A stretch of 25,750 bases of DNA. Source: Desulfovibrio sp. UBA2564. Its GTDB lineage: Bacteria > Desulfobacterota > Desulfovibrionia > Desulfovibrionales > Desulfovibrionaceae. Location of the stretch: NCBI GenBank assembly GCA_002340305.1, contig DDLU01000103.1, positions 1 through 25,750 on the forward strand, in the 5' to 3' direction. The translations under genes were made by a program, and so were the position numbers. A model generated the notes under the pieces. That model ran no database searches and was not told where the DNA came from. It worked only from the letters and a program-made list of their open reading frames with translations. Of this stretch, positions 16,268 to 22,314 are shown in pieces (positions within the stretch are counted from its first letter, which is position 1; the number at the start of each line of letters is the position of its first letter).

Positions 16268-16615
16268 CTAAACGTGTTTGCCTTCTTTCTTGAGCAGTTC
16301 TTCGTACCAGACGCAAAAGTCATAAATGGGGCGGACTTTTTCAAAGTTCATGACCAGCATTACCCCGAACTCGGCGGCGGCTTGTGCGTATTCCGAGTTG
16401 CGGTTTACATGGACTTCACGGATGAATTCTTCACAGAGTTGCTGTGAAGTTCTTCCGGTTATATCCTGACGCATGTCAATGGGATCGAAAGGTTTCGCAA
16501 AGGGGTCCCATTCATCATAACCGATCTTATCGACAAACCTGCGCCTACGCGGTGAAAGTTTGTCGTACATGTACCGTTTTTGTTCTTCTATTTCTTCCTG
16601 AGTAAGGGTGCCCAC
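16268..16615 (-). CDS. Conserved-looking 115-aa protein of unknown function, GTG start
   Basis: A 115-residue soluble protein: charged N-terminal helix with an RRRR patch (23-26), a DEWDPFAKPFDPIDMRQD stretch, and a C-terminal helical half with aromatic residues. I do not recognise a family. The start is GTG at 16615, six bases after AGGAG (16622-16626). That ribosome-binding site overlaps the TAG stop of the upstream cysteine-cluster gene, so the two are translationally coupled. An out-of-frame ATG two bases upstream (16617) would give only nine codons before a stop. The tight coupling suggests a shared job with the cysteine-cluster protein. Confidence 0.75.
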   Translation of the reverse strand: MGTLTQEEIEEQKRYMYDKLSPRRRRFVDKIGYDEWDPFAKPFDPIDMRQDITGRTSQQLCEEFIREVHVNRNSEYAQAAAEFGVMLVMNFEKVRPIYDFCVWYEELLKKEGKHV

Positions 16616-16624
16616 ATTTATCTC

Positions 16625-17398
16625 CTAAGGATTCTCGGGCATTGCGCCGAGTTCAACAGAGTAGTTGCAGGTGGCACAGGCGGACTTGTCTTTGTCACAG
16701 GTTCCGCATGCTTCGGAAGTTTCGGCCGCAGGTGCGGGGTCTTCAACCTTGTCTCCGGTGTTGGCACCGAGGTATTCCGGTGTGTATTCGGTTACCAGTG
16801 CCATGGAAACAGGAACGAGAACTTCAGGAAGTTCCTTAAGCGAAGAGTTGATGGAAGCTGCAAGTTCTTCACTGAGCTGCATCAGCTTAGACTGCAATGT
16901 GTCCATGTTGATGGTGGGGTATGCTTTACCCGCAGTGAAGCCTGATTTCTGGCAGGAGTGAGCCTGTCCGCCGATATTCATGGGAACACCGTAAATGCGG
17001 CAGGTCAAGGGTCTGAAATCGTAGAGGGCACAGGTGTTGTCTTCTTTCAGGCAGGGACATTTAACCCTTGCGAGAGAGACTTCCTTTAGGATTTCAGCAG
17101 TGGAGGCTCCGGACTGGCTGGCCTTGAAAGCTCTTCTTTTAATCTTGTGGATCAGGCGGTCTGCTTTGTCGGCATCCTGCATGATAACAGAGCGTTCCAT
17201 ACCGCTGTAAGTCTCATTGAACTTGCGGTTAAGGTAGATTGCTTCCACAAGGGTCAGATCGAAGAGGGCGTGGCAACAGTCGCTGCAACCTTTAGCACAC
17301 TTGATGCCGTCTTCTGTCTGTTCGGATATTTTATCGAAAGTCTTGTCTACTTCAGCGACAAGAGCTTCATATTTCTTAAAAATTTCTTTGAACTCCAA
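16625..17398 (-). CDS. YkgJ-type cysteine-cluster (putative zinc/iron-chelating) protein with extra CxxC tail, TTG start
   Basis: Numbered from a TTG at 17398 (257 residues). GGAGG at 17406-17410 is seven bases upstream; the frame is open to an ATG at 17458, but that would place the ribosome-binding site inside the gene. The cysteine-cluster core has CAKGCSDCC (C34, C38, C41, C42) and CPCLKEDNTC...RPLTCRIYG (C114, C116, C123, C133), the pattern of the YkgJ/UPF0153 family thought to bind zinc or an iron-sulfur cluster. A further Cys is C149. After an Ala/Pro/Glu-rich linker the tail adds CGTCDKDKSACATC (C231-C244), a CxxC-x6-CxxC knuckle not normally part of the family as I know it. The biochemical role is unknown. 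Confidence 0.8.
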   Translation of the reverse strand: MEFKEIFKKYEALVAEVDKTFDKISEQTEDGIKCAKGCSDCCHALFDLTLVEAIYLNRKFNETYSGMERSVIMQDADKADRLIHKIKRRAFKASQSGASTAEILKEVSLARVKCPCLKEDNTCALYDFRPLTCRIYGVPMNIGGQAHSCQKSGFTAGKAYPTINMDTLQSKLMQLSEELAASINSSLKELPEVLVPVSMALVTEYTPEYLGANTGDKVEDPAPAAETSEACGTCDKDKSACATCNYSVELGAMPENP

Positions 17399-17733
17399 AA
17401 CAAAACCTCCGTAAAAAATATGTTCAGAGCTTTTGCGGAAAGGTCCGCGTAAACTCATATAAGCTAAGTATTATTGGTTAACAGTCAATTATTTGCGTGA
17501 AAATAATTGCTGATTTTCTCAAACCGATCCGCATGGCGGTTCAAGGCGGCACTGTGAGCATGCCGGGGATGGCGTATAAATAAGGAAAGGAGATCGGGGG
17601 AGGAGAAAAAGAAATCCGGCTCCGGCAGGCAGGTCCGCTGAATGGAAAATTCGTTGACCCTTTAATTAAAGATCAGGCGGGAATCTGGGCTGACCCTGAT
17701 TCCCGCCTTTAAAACTTCACTAAGAAGAGTTTT
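17399..17733. other. Intergenic region upstream of the cysteine-cluster gene
   Basis: This stretch lies between the ferredoxin and cysteine-cluster genes. It holds the ferredoxin terminator hairpin (17675-17708), a purine-rich tract around 17581-17613, and AT-rich sequence just before the cysteine-cluster gene. On the minus strand a TTGACT-like hexamer lies near 17483-17488, but I see no convincing partner -10 box. I found no open frame with a ribosome-binding site. Confidence 0.5.
17675..17708 (-). terminator. Probable terminator after the ferredoxin gene
   Basis: The 11-bp perfect inverted repeat AGGCGGGAATC (17675-17685) and GATTCCCGCCT (17698-17708) has a 12-nt loop. It is 25 bases past the ferredoxin stop on the minus strand; the downstream T tract is short and interrupted. 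Confidence 0.75.
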
Positions 17734-17922
17734 CTACTGCTCTTCGATGGTGATAGCATCCTGTTCGCAAACTTCGATACAGGATTCACAACCGAGGCAT
17801 TCGTCTTCGTTAACAGCTACTGCTTTGTTGTCCTGAAGTTCGTAAACTTCGGTAGGACATACATCAACACATTCGCCGTCGCCGTTACATTTGTCATTAT
17901 CAATGGTAATTACGTAGCTCAT
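17734..17922 (-). CDS. Seven-cysteine ferredoxin with Asp replacing a cluster ligand (D. africanus FdIII-like)
   Basis: A 62-residue electron carrier. The ATG at 17922 follows GGAGGG at ideal spacing. The second motif is a complete CLGCESCIEVC. The first motif reads CNGDGEC-VDV-CP: C12, D15, C18, C22, so Asp stands where the second Cys of CxxCxxC would be. From established knowledge, Pyrococcus furiosus ferredoxin and Desulfovibrio africanus ferredoxin III have this Asp; the cluster there converts between [3Fe-4S] and [4Fe-4S] and can take up other metals. Length and overall sequence resemble D. africanus FdIII closely from memory. It would shuttle electrons at low potential in the cytoplasm. 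It is monocistronic by the terminator downstream. Confidence 0.92.
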   Translation of the reverse strand: MSYVITIDNDKCNGDGECVDVCPTEVYELQDNKAVAVNEDECLGCESCIEVCEQDAITIEEQ

Positions 17923-17960
17923 AGAGTTACCCTCCAAAAAGATTGATTTTTTAGCCTCTG

Positions 17961-17994
17961 GTAGCCTGCGTACATAAGCCAACAGGCTACGCAG
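17961..17994 (-). promoter_or_regulatory. Two mutually exclusive hairpins in the ferredoxin leader or upstream region
   Basis: GTAGCCTG (17961-17968) can pair with CAGGCTAC (17983-17990). CTGCGTA (17966-17972) can pair with TACGCAG (17988-17994). The arms overlap, so only one hairpin can form at a time. It lies 39 bases upstream of the ferredoxin start. It could be an attenuator-like switch, a protein-binding dyad or an old terminator; function is inferred only. Confidence 0.35.
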
Positions 17995-18038
17995 TCTTTT
18001 TACAAATAGGATTGGGCCGAAAATATCTCGGCTTTGAC

Positions 18039-18051
18039 CCCTGACTCAGGG
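18039..18051. repeat. 13-bp perfect palindrome CCCTGA-C-TCAGGG
   Basis: CCCTGACTCAGGG is a perfect dyad with a single central base, about 115 bases upstream of the ferredoxin start and 227 bases upstream of the aminopeptidase start. It is a plausible repressor or activator site for the divergent pair, with no other support. Confidence 0.35.
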
Positions 18052-18277
18052 CTATTGAAACGTGGATAGCCACAAGCCTTTCACATGTCAAGAAGGCAGC
18101 AGCTAAAATCGATAAGAAACATATTAATTATCGAGATTAATATTTTCAAGCGGAGATTATGATTTTCAGTCCAGTGGGCTGACTTTTCTTCAGTATAGAT
18201 GATGACATTAGTTGAACATTGAATTAATAAGTGGCTTTAGCTCGAAAGAATATACGTTATAATTTTAGGAGTTTTTT

Positions 18278-19477
18278 ATGCTGACTGATGAACAGCTTGA
18301 TAAATATGTTGATGCCCTCTGGTGGGGGCTGACCACAGCCCGGACCGAGCCTTATGAAAAAGGTGATCTGATTATGGTCCGCTATGAAGCGGAAGCGTTG
18401 CCCCTTGCTGAAGCAGTTTTTAAACGTCTTATCAATGAAGGCCTGAATCCTGTTCCGAGGATGACCCTGACCCCGGAAATGGAAAAAAGTTTTTATGGCG
18501 ATGGTAACGATGACCAGCTTCGTTACGTCTCACCGGGTGAAGAGGAATTTACCCAGGGCCTTAACGGACTTATCGTTCTGCTTGCGCCTTCCTCTCTGAC
18601 CCATCTGGCTGGTGTTGAGCCTTCCCGGATGGGTAAATGTGCTGTGGCCCGCAAGTTCCTGCGTGATATTATGGAAAAGCGCGAACAGAAAGGTGAGCTT
18701 GGCTGGACCCTTTGTTCATATCCTACCAGAGCACTGGCAGAGTCCGCCGGACTCAGCCTCAGAGAATTTACCGACCAGATTGTTAAGGCCTGCTACCTTG
18801 ATGAAGAAGATCCCGTAGCTTGCTGGAAGGGTGTTTTCGACAAGGCTTCTGAGGTTAAAAACTGGTTAAATGGTTTGAATATCGAATCCTACCGCGTAGT
18901 CACCGATGATATGGACCTCACAGTTCAGCATGGGGAACTACGTCAGTGGATTGGTGTTTCCGGTCACAACATTCCCAGCTTTGAGCTTTTTATTTCCCCT
19001 GACTGGCGCGGCACTTCCGGTGTTTACTACGCTGACCAGCCTTCCTACCGTTCGGGTAACTATGTGGAAGGTGTGCGCATTGTATTTGAAGATGGTGTAG
19101 CCACTGAAATCAGCGCAAAGGAAGGTGAGGAGTTCGTCAAGAAGCAGTTTGCAATGGATGAAGGTGCCTCCCGTCTTGGTGAGTTCTCCCTGACTGACCG
19201 CCGCTTCTCCCGTATCGACAAGTTCATGGCAAATACTCTTTATGATGAGAACTATGGTGGTGAATTTGGTAATTGCCACGTAGCAGTAGGCTCTTCTTAC
19301 TCCGATACCTATGCAGGTGATCAGGCCGAGTTTAATGAGCAGATGAAAGAAGAATTGGGTTACAATACTTCCGCGCTGCATTGGGATTTGGTAAACACGC
19401 AGGATAAAACTGTTTACGCTAAACTGAAAGATGGCAGCGAAGTTGTTATCTATAAATCCGGGGAGTTTCAGATTTAG
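18278..19477 (+). CDS. M29-family metalloaminopeptidase (AmpS/AmpT-like)
   Basis: A 399-residue cytoplasmic exopeptidase that removes N-terminal residues with two bound metal ions. Family blocks seen: NIPSFELFISPDWRGTSGV (about 231-249, first metal-binding Glu region), RLGEFSLTD (metal-binding Glu), NTLYDENYGGEFGNCHVAVGSSY (catalytic Tyr and His region) and SALHWDLV (His and Asp ligands). Length agrees with thermophilic aminopeptidases AmpS and PepS (about 410). AGGAG (18267-18271) is six bases before the ATG. It is a single gene with its own terminator; the likely role is peptide turnover. Confidence 0.9.
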   Translation: MLTDEQLDKYVDALWWGLTTARTEPYEKGDLIMVRYEAEALPLAEAVFKRLINEGLNPVPRMTLTPEMEKSFYGDGNDDQLRYVSPGEEEFTQGLNGLIVLLAPSSLTHLAGVEPSRMGKCAVARKFLRDIMEKREQKGELGWTLCSYPTRALAESAGLSLREFTDQIVKACYLDEEDPVACWKGVFDKASEVKNWLNGLNIESYRVVTDDMDLTVQHGELRQWIGVSGHNIPSFELFISPDWRGTSGVYYADQPSYRSGNYVEGVRIVFEDGVATEISAKEGEEFVKKQFAMDEGASRLGEFSLTDRRFSRIDKFMANTLYDENYGGEFGNCHVAVGSSYSDTYAGDQAEFNEQMKEELGYNTSALHWDLVNTQDKTVYAKLKDGSEVVIYKSGEFQI

Positions 19478-19510
19478 TTTTTCAGCGTCATAATTTTGGG
19501 TGTAAAAAAG

Positions 19511-19545
19511 AATCCCGGCTGATTGATTTCAGCCGGGATTTTTAC
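19511..19545. terminator. Bidirectional terminator between aminopeptidase and toxin genes
   Basis: The 10-bp perfect stem AATCCCGGCT (19511-19520) and AGCCGGGATT (19531-19540) is flanked by A-rich sequence on the left and a T run on the right. It serves the aminopeptidase (+) and the toxin gene (-). Its right arm and T run are part of a 17-bp sequence repeated at 20599. Confidence 0.88.
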
Positions 19546-19549
19546 GTTT
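19533..19549 (+). repeat. 17-bp direct repeat, copy 1 (3' flank of toxin-antitoxin pair)
   Basis: CCGGGATTTTTACGTTT, identical to 20599-20615. This copy is the right half of the aminopeptidase terminator. A TTAGCTT heptamer follows a few bases later, as it also does after the second copy. Confidence 0.75.
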
Positions 19550-19558
19550 GTTTTTAGC

Positions 19559-19885
19559 TTAAAAAAGCGATCGAGTTGCTGCGAGTAACTCTTTTGTTTT
19601 TTCTTCTCTGAGTTTTCCAATTCTGCGAAGAATTTTATTGTCGGCGGTTAAAAGTTTTGCAGGGAGAGCGAAACTTTCCTGTTTTCTTAATTGACCGTCT
19701 TTAAAATTTTCAGGCTTGATTGAGACACTGTCGCTACCCCATCTGGAACTGGAGGTAACAGCGCAGAGTATGCAATCATTGGAACCGGGTACAGACAGGA
19801 CTATTGCGGGTCTTATTTTTGCGTTACTCTGATCAGTAAATGGAAAAGGAACTGTGACTACTGTTCCTACTGTAAATGTGACCAT
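19559..19885 (-). CDS. PemK/MazF-family toxin (endoribonuclease)
   Basis: A 108-residue protein with the PemK/MazF fold, which in known systems cleaves mRNA and arrests growth. The family start is clear: G-VV-VPFPFTDQSNAKIRPAIVLS (residues 7-32), then the CAVTSS strand and a basic C-terminal helix RRIGKLREEK. GAGG stands eight bases before the ATG at 19885, inside the 3' end of the upstream gene, which it overlaps by 19 bases. Toxin downstream of and overlapping its partner is the standard antitoxin-first operon order. The partner is not a classic AbrB-like (MazE) antitoxin. Confidence 0.88.
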   Translation of the reverse strand: MVTFTVGTVVTVPFPFTDQSNAKIRPAIVLSVPGSNDCILCAVTSSSRWGSDSVSIKPENFKDGQLRKQESFALPAKLLTADNKILRRIGKLREEKTKELLAATRSLF

Positions 19886-20466
19886 GCTTCATCCTCTTCA
19901 GGGGTATTCCATACTTCAGCAAGAGAAGATTCCGATGTGAGCATGCAAAAATCGGCTATCTCATTTTGTTCTTGTATATAAAGCAAGTATTGTTCATATG
20001 ACTCATGGGGTTCGTCAGTCAACTTTTCCCATGCAGCTGCATACCGTAAAAATGATTTAGTGTCGTCTAGGTCTTGAGATAACTTAATTAAAAAGTCTAT
20101 GACATCAGAGCGGGCTGGATTTAGGTCATAGCTCACCTTCGCATAAGTCATCGCATCTTCAAGTAGCCCACATCCGGCAAGAGAGTTTGCGTAATTGAAA
20201 AAAAAGTCTGGGTCAGGTCTTTCTTGCAAAGCTGCTTTGTGGTACCGGTGCATTTCTTTTATGTTTTTCCTCATTGCAGCAATGCTGCCTAATGCACAAA
20301 ATCCTAACGCTAGATTATGGCTTTTGATTTTTTTTGCTTTTTCTTCAAGTCCGCTCAGAACCCTTGCTTTTTTGAGTTCATTTGTTTCTTTTGACTCTAT
20401 CAGCTTATTAAGTGTGTCCATGATTTCATTGTACAACACTAAGCTTGATGACAACGGATTGATCAT
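19867..20466 (-). CDS. TPR-like protein in the antitoxin position, with antitoxin-like C-terminus
   Basis: A 199-residue soluble protein. Residues about 10-50 are a charged helix, and 52-150 look like three degenerate TPR units (LALGFCALGSIAAMRKNIKE, FFFNYANSLAGCGLLEDAMT). The C-terminal 25 residues contain SLAEVWNTPEEDEAW, an acidic aromatic stretch like the toxin-binding tails of small PemK/MazF-associated antitoxins. No DNA-binding domain is recognised. The ATG at 20466 is preceded by AGAAGAGA; an alternative ATG at 20421 has no ribosome-binding site. It is the first gene of the pair and overlaps the toxin by 19 bases. Its antitoxin role is inferred from position and the tail. It could also be a chaperone or regulator fused to the antitoxin. 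Confidence 0.75.
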   Translation of the reverse strand: MINPLSSSLVLYNEIMDTLNKLIESKETNELKKARVLSGLEEKAKKIKSHNLALGFCALGSIAAMRKNIKEMHRYHKAALQERPDPDFFFNYANSLAGCGLLEDAMTYAKVSYDLNPARSDVIDFLIKLSQDLDDTKSFLRYAAAWEKLTDEPHESYEQYLLYIQEQNEIADFCMLTSESSLAEVWNTPEEDEAWSHLQ

Positions 20467-20856
20467 TTTTTGTTCTCTTCTATTAAATCTTGAAATTAAA
20501 CTAAGCGAAGTCGCTTATATTATTTTAGGTTAAAACAAGCAAAGGCTATGCACAAGTAAATGTTTAAATCCTCCAACACGCGGCCCATCAACTTATCTCC
20601 GGGATTTTTACGTTTATCCCTTCCGGCACTTAGCTTGCTTATTATTTAGTAACCGTCGATTTTGTGGCAGTGAGTACTTGTTTTTTGAAAAACAATGCAT
20701 AATATATTTATATATGCTTTTAAGTGCATAGTTAAAACTTTTTGAATAATAAATGGTTGATTTTGAAATATAAAAATTCACTCAATTCTAGAGTTATTGA
20801 CTAGGAAATTGAATCAGGTTATTTTTACCCCAGAGGGATTGGTGGAGGTGGTTCTC
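20467..20856. other. AT-rich divergent intergenic region with repeat copy
   Basis: This 390-base region lies between the divergent toxin-antitoxin pair and the secreted CTERM-protein gene. It holds the second copy of the 17-bp repeat (20599-20615) and very AT-rich sequence from about 20640 to 20790, which should contain promoters for one or both sides. No -35/-10 pair is convincing. No gene with a ribosome-binding site is seen apart from the CTERM protein's own GGAGG at 20844-20848. Confidence 0.5.
20599..20615 (+). repeat. 17-bp direct repeat, copy 2 (5' flank of toxin-antitoxin pair)
   Basis: CCGGGATTTTTACGTTT, identical to 19533-19549 but lacking the matching left stem arm, so it is half a terminator. 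TTAGCTT follows at 20630. The two copies bracket the toxin-antitoxin operon at a distance of 1066 bases. Confidence 0.75.
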
Positions 20857-21444
20857 ATGAAGAATATCTTAAGTCTATTGGCCCTGCTGGTGCTGTTGGT
20901 TGTTCCGGTACAGGCCGCTGCTTCGTCCTATTACCTCACTTTTGAGGGTACTGTAGGGTCAATTAGTGATGGCGGAGGACTTGCCGGTGCAGCAGGAATA
21001 TCCATCGGGGATACCCTCCGCTATGTTGTTGAAATCGATACGGACCGGACTGGGTTTTACACTAAGAGCAATGGCAAGGATAAGACTGTAAGAGGATCTT
21101 ATTATACCTCTCTCTACTCCGGTGCTCTCAATGGGATGACTACAGGATCTTACAACTATTTGAATCCTTACTATAATGGCTTTTATTCGCAGACTGGTAA
21201 CGATCAGTCGGCTTTGTCCTTTAATAATTGGTCTGGCAGTGTGCAGAATTTGGCTGTCGGCTCTAGCATTAATAGCCTCTACGAGTCCGCTTTCAACGAA
21301 AACTGGGGTTATACCAAGATCAATCTGAACTCGGTTACTGTAACAAACATTTCTAACGTAGCTCCTACTCCTCTTCCGGGTGCAGCCTTCCTGATGCTCG
21401 GTGGACTCGGTGTCGTAGGATTTGTGAAGCGTAGATTTGTTTAA
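20857..21444 (+). CDS. Secreted protein with PEP/VPLPA-CTERM-type sorting signal
   Basis: A 195-residue exported protein. The ATG at 20857 is chosen because GGAGGTG (20844-20850) is six bases upstream; an in-frame TTG at 20797 has none. Residues 1-20 are a signal peptide (MKN, hydrophobic core, cleavage near VQAA). The mature part is rich in Gly, Ser, Tyr and Asn and probably beta-stranded. The end is tripartite: PTPLPGAAF, a hydrophobic helix MLGGLGVVGFV, and basic KRRFV. This is the signal processed by exosortase in Gram-negative exopolysaccharide producers. The surface or matrix function is inferred; no exosortase lies in the window. A good terminator follows. Confidence 0.85.
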   Translation: MKNILSLLALLVLLVVPVQAAASSYYLTFEGTVGSISDGGGLAGAAGISIGDTLRYVVEIDTDRTGFYTKSNGKDKTVRGSYYTSLYSGALNGMTTGSYNYLNPYYNGFYSQTGNDQSALSFNNWSGSVQNLAVGSSINSLYESAFNENWGYTKINLNSVTVTNISNVAPTPLPGAAFLMLGGLGVVGFVKRRFV

Positions 21445-21472
21445 CTCTTCACACATTTAAACAAATAAAGAA

Positions 21473-21519
21473 CCGGAACCGTGGCCTGATTTAATGGTCG
21501 CGGTTCCGGCTTTTTGTTT
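21473..21519 (+). terminator. Rho-independent terminator after the CTERM-protein gene
   Basis: Stem CCGGAACCG (21473-21481) with CGGTTCCGG (21501-21509), extended inward by GCC/GGT pairing, is followed directly by a T-rich tract. It begins 28 bases after the stop codon. Confidence 0.88.
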
Positions 21520-21661
21520 TTGGGTGAATGGAATATTAGTGCGTTTGCTTAAGGAAGCTCCTGCGGCGTGGGGTAGTTTTGGGCTAAAACTTGTGATCTC
21601 CGTTCAATTGGCATAAGTTGTCCCTGAAATATGAATTTAAGCTAAAAAGGAGCACCCGGAT

Positions 21662-22105
21662 ATGGCAAAACAATACCAGCCCCGTATGCATTCTGCGGAG
21701 CATATTCTAAATCAGGTGATGGTGCGTAAGTTTGATTGTGACCGCTGTTTCAGTGCGCATATCAATAAGAAAAAATCTAAATGCGACTACAATTTCGAGC
21801 GCGGCTTGACCGATGCTGAAGCTTCTGAAATCGAGCAGGGCGTTAATGAGGCTATTGCATCTCATTTGGTTGTTACTGAACAGATGATCAGTCTTAAAGA
21901 TGCAGATGAACGCTTCAATTTGACCCGGCTTCCTGAAGGCGTGACTGAGGTCAGGGTGGTTAATATTGGCGATTTTGATGCCTGTCCCTGTATTGGTGAG
22001 CATGTGGAAAATACCAATGAAATCGGTGAATTCAAGATGGTTTCTCATAGCTTTGATGATGGTGTTCTGCGCATTCGTTACAAGCTTGGTGAACCTGAAA
22101 ATTAA
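21662..22105 (+). CDS. AlaX-type trans-editing protein (alanyl-tRNA synthetase editing-domain homologue)
   Basis: A 147-residue free-standing editing domain (second additional domain of Ala/Thr-tRNA synthetases) expected to hydrolyse mischarged tRNA, typically Ser- or Gly-tRNA(Ala). The zinc-site motifs are both present: HSAEH (H10, H14) and CPCIGEH (C110, H114 as CxxxH). It has the length of the short AlaX type, without the glycine-rich extension. AAGGAG stands about ten bases before the ATG. It lies 209 bases upstream of glyA, which makes glycine from serine; the riboswitch in that gap suggests separate control of glyA. Confidence 0.85.
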   Translation: MAKQYQPRMHSAEHILNQVMVRKFDCDRCFSAHINKKKSKCDYNFERGLTDAEASEIEQGVNEAIASHLVVTEQMISLKDADERFNLTRLPEGVTEVRVVNIGDFDACPCIGEHVENTNEIGEFKMVSHSFDDGVLRIRYKLGEPEN

Positions 22106-22173
22106 GATAAAATTAAAAAAAATGTTTACATGGCTGAAAACTGTTGCTAGTTCTTACTCAGCTTTTTGAACAC

Positions 22174-22272
22174 ACATTCCGTGCAACTGGCGATGTAATG
22201 TGGAATTAACCACAGGGAAACACGGAATTTATATTACCAGCCGCTCGCCTGGGCCTCGTCTTTTTCAAGACG
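22174..22272 (+). ncRNA. Probable ZTP (pfl-motif) riboswitch upstream of glyA
   Basis: The RNA shows the hallmarks of the pfl motif. P1 is TTCCGTG (22177-22183) with CACGGAA (22221-22227). CAACTGGCG (22184-22192) is in the conserved internal loop. A P2 hairpin GTGG-CCAC (22200-22213) follows, then AGGGAAACACGGA, and about 15 bases on the 3' block CGCTCGCCTGGGC (22242-22254), which forms the pseudoknot with the CTGGCG region. A downstream hairpin CGTCTT/AAGACG (22257-22272) would be the expression platform. From established knowledge this class senses ZTP/ZMP, signals of 10-formyl-THF shortage, and sits upstream of glyA, fhs and pur genes. The match is from memory and not from a covariance search. 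Confidence 0.82.
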
Positions 22273-22314
22273 TGCATCCTTACCCCTCCCCGGGGTGAAT
22301 CATAAGGAGTGCCC

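Larger units (their letters stand above)
17923..18277. other. Divergent intergenic region between ferredoxin and aminopeptidase genes, with dyads
   Basis: This 355-base control region holds no gene. It contains two overlapping inverted repeats at 17961-17994, a GCCGA/TCGGC hairpin at 18016-18032, a 13-bp palindrome (18039-18051), and an imperfect dyad around 18164-18180. AGGAG at 18267-18271 serves the aminopeptidase. I could not place either promoter with confidence. Confidence 0.55.

Noticed and set aside
17399..17458. N-terminal extension of the cysteine-cluster protein to an ATG at 17458
   Set aside because: No ribosome-binding site there; a GGAGG ideally placed for the TTG at 17398 lies inside the extension.
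18258..18263. TATAAT as a -10 box for the aminopeptidase
   Set aside because: The transcript would start at about 18270, inside or after the AGGAG ribosome-binding site (18267-18271), so it could not drive normal translation; no -35 partner is convincing.
20669..20690. Sigma-54-like TGGCAG...CTTGTT before the CTERM-protein gene
   Set aside because: The spacing between the two elements is two bases too long and the -12 GC is absent.
20797..20856. TTG start 20 codons earlier for the CTERM protein
   Set aside because: It would bury the signal peptide and has no ribosome-binding site, while ATG 20857 has GGAGGTG six bases upstream.
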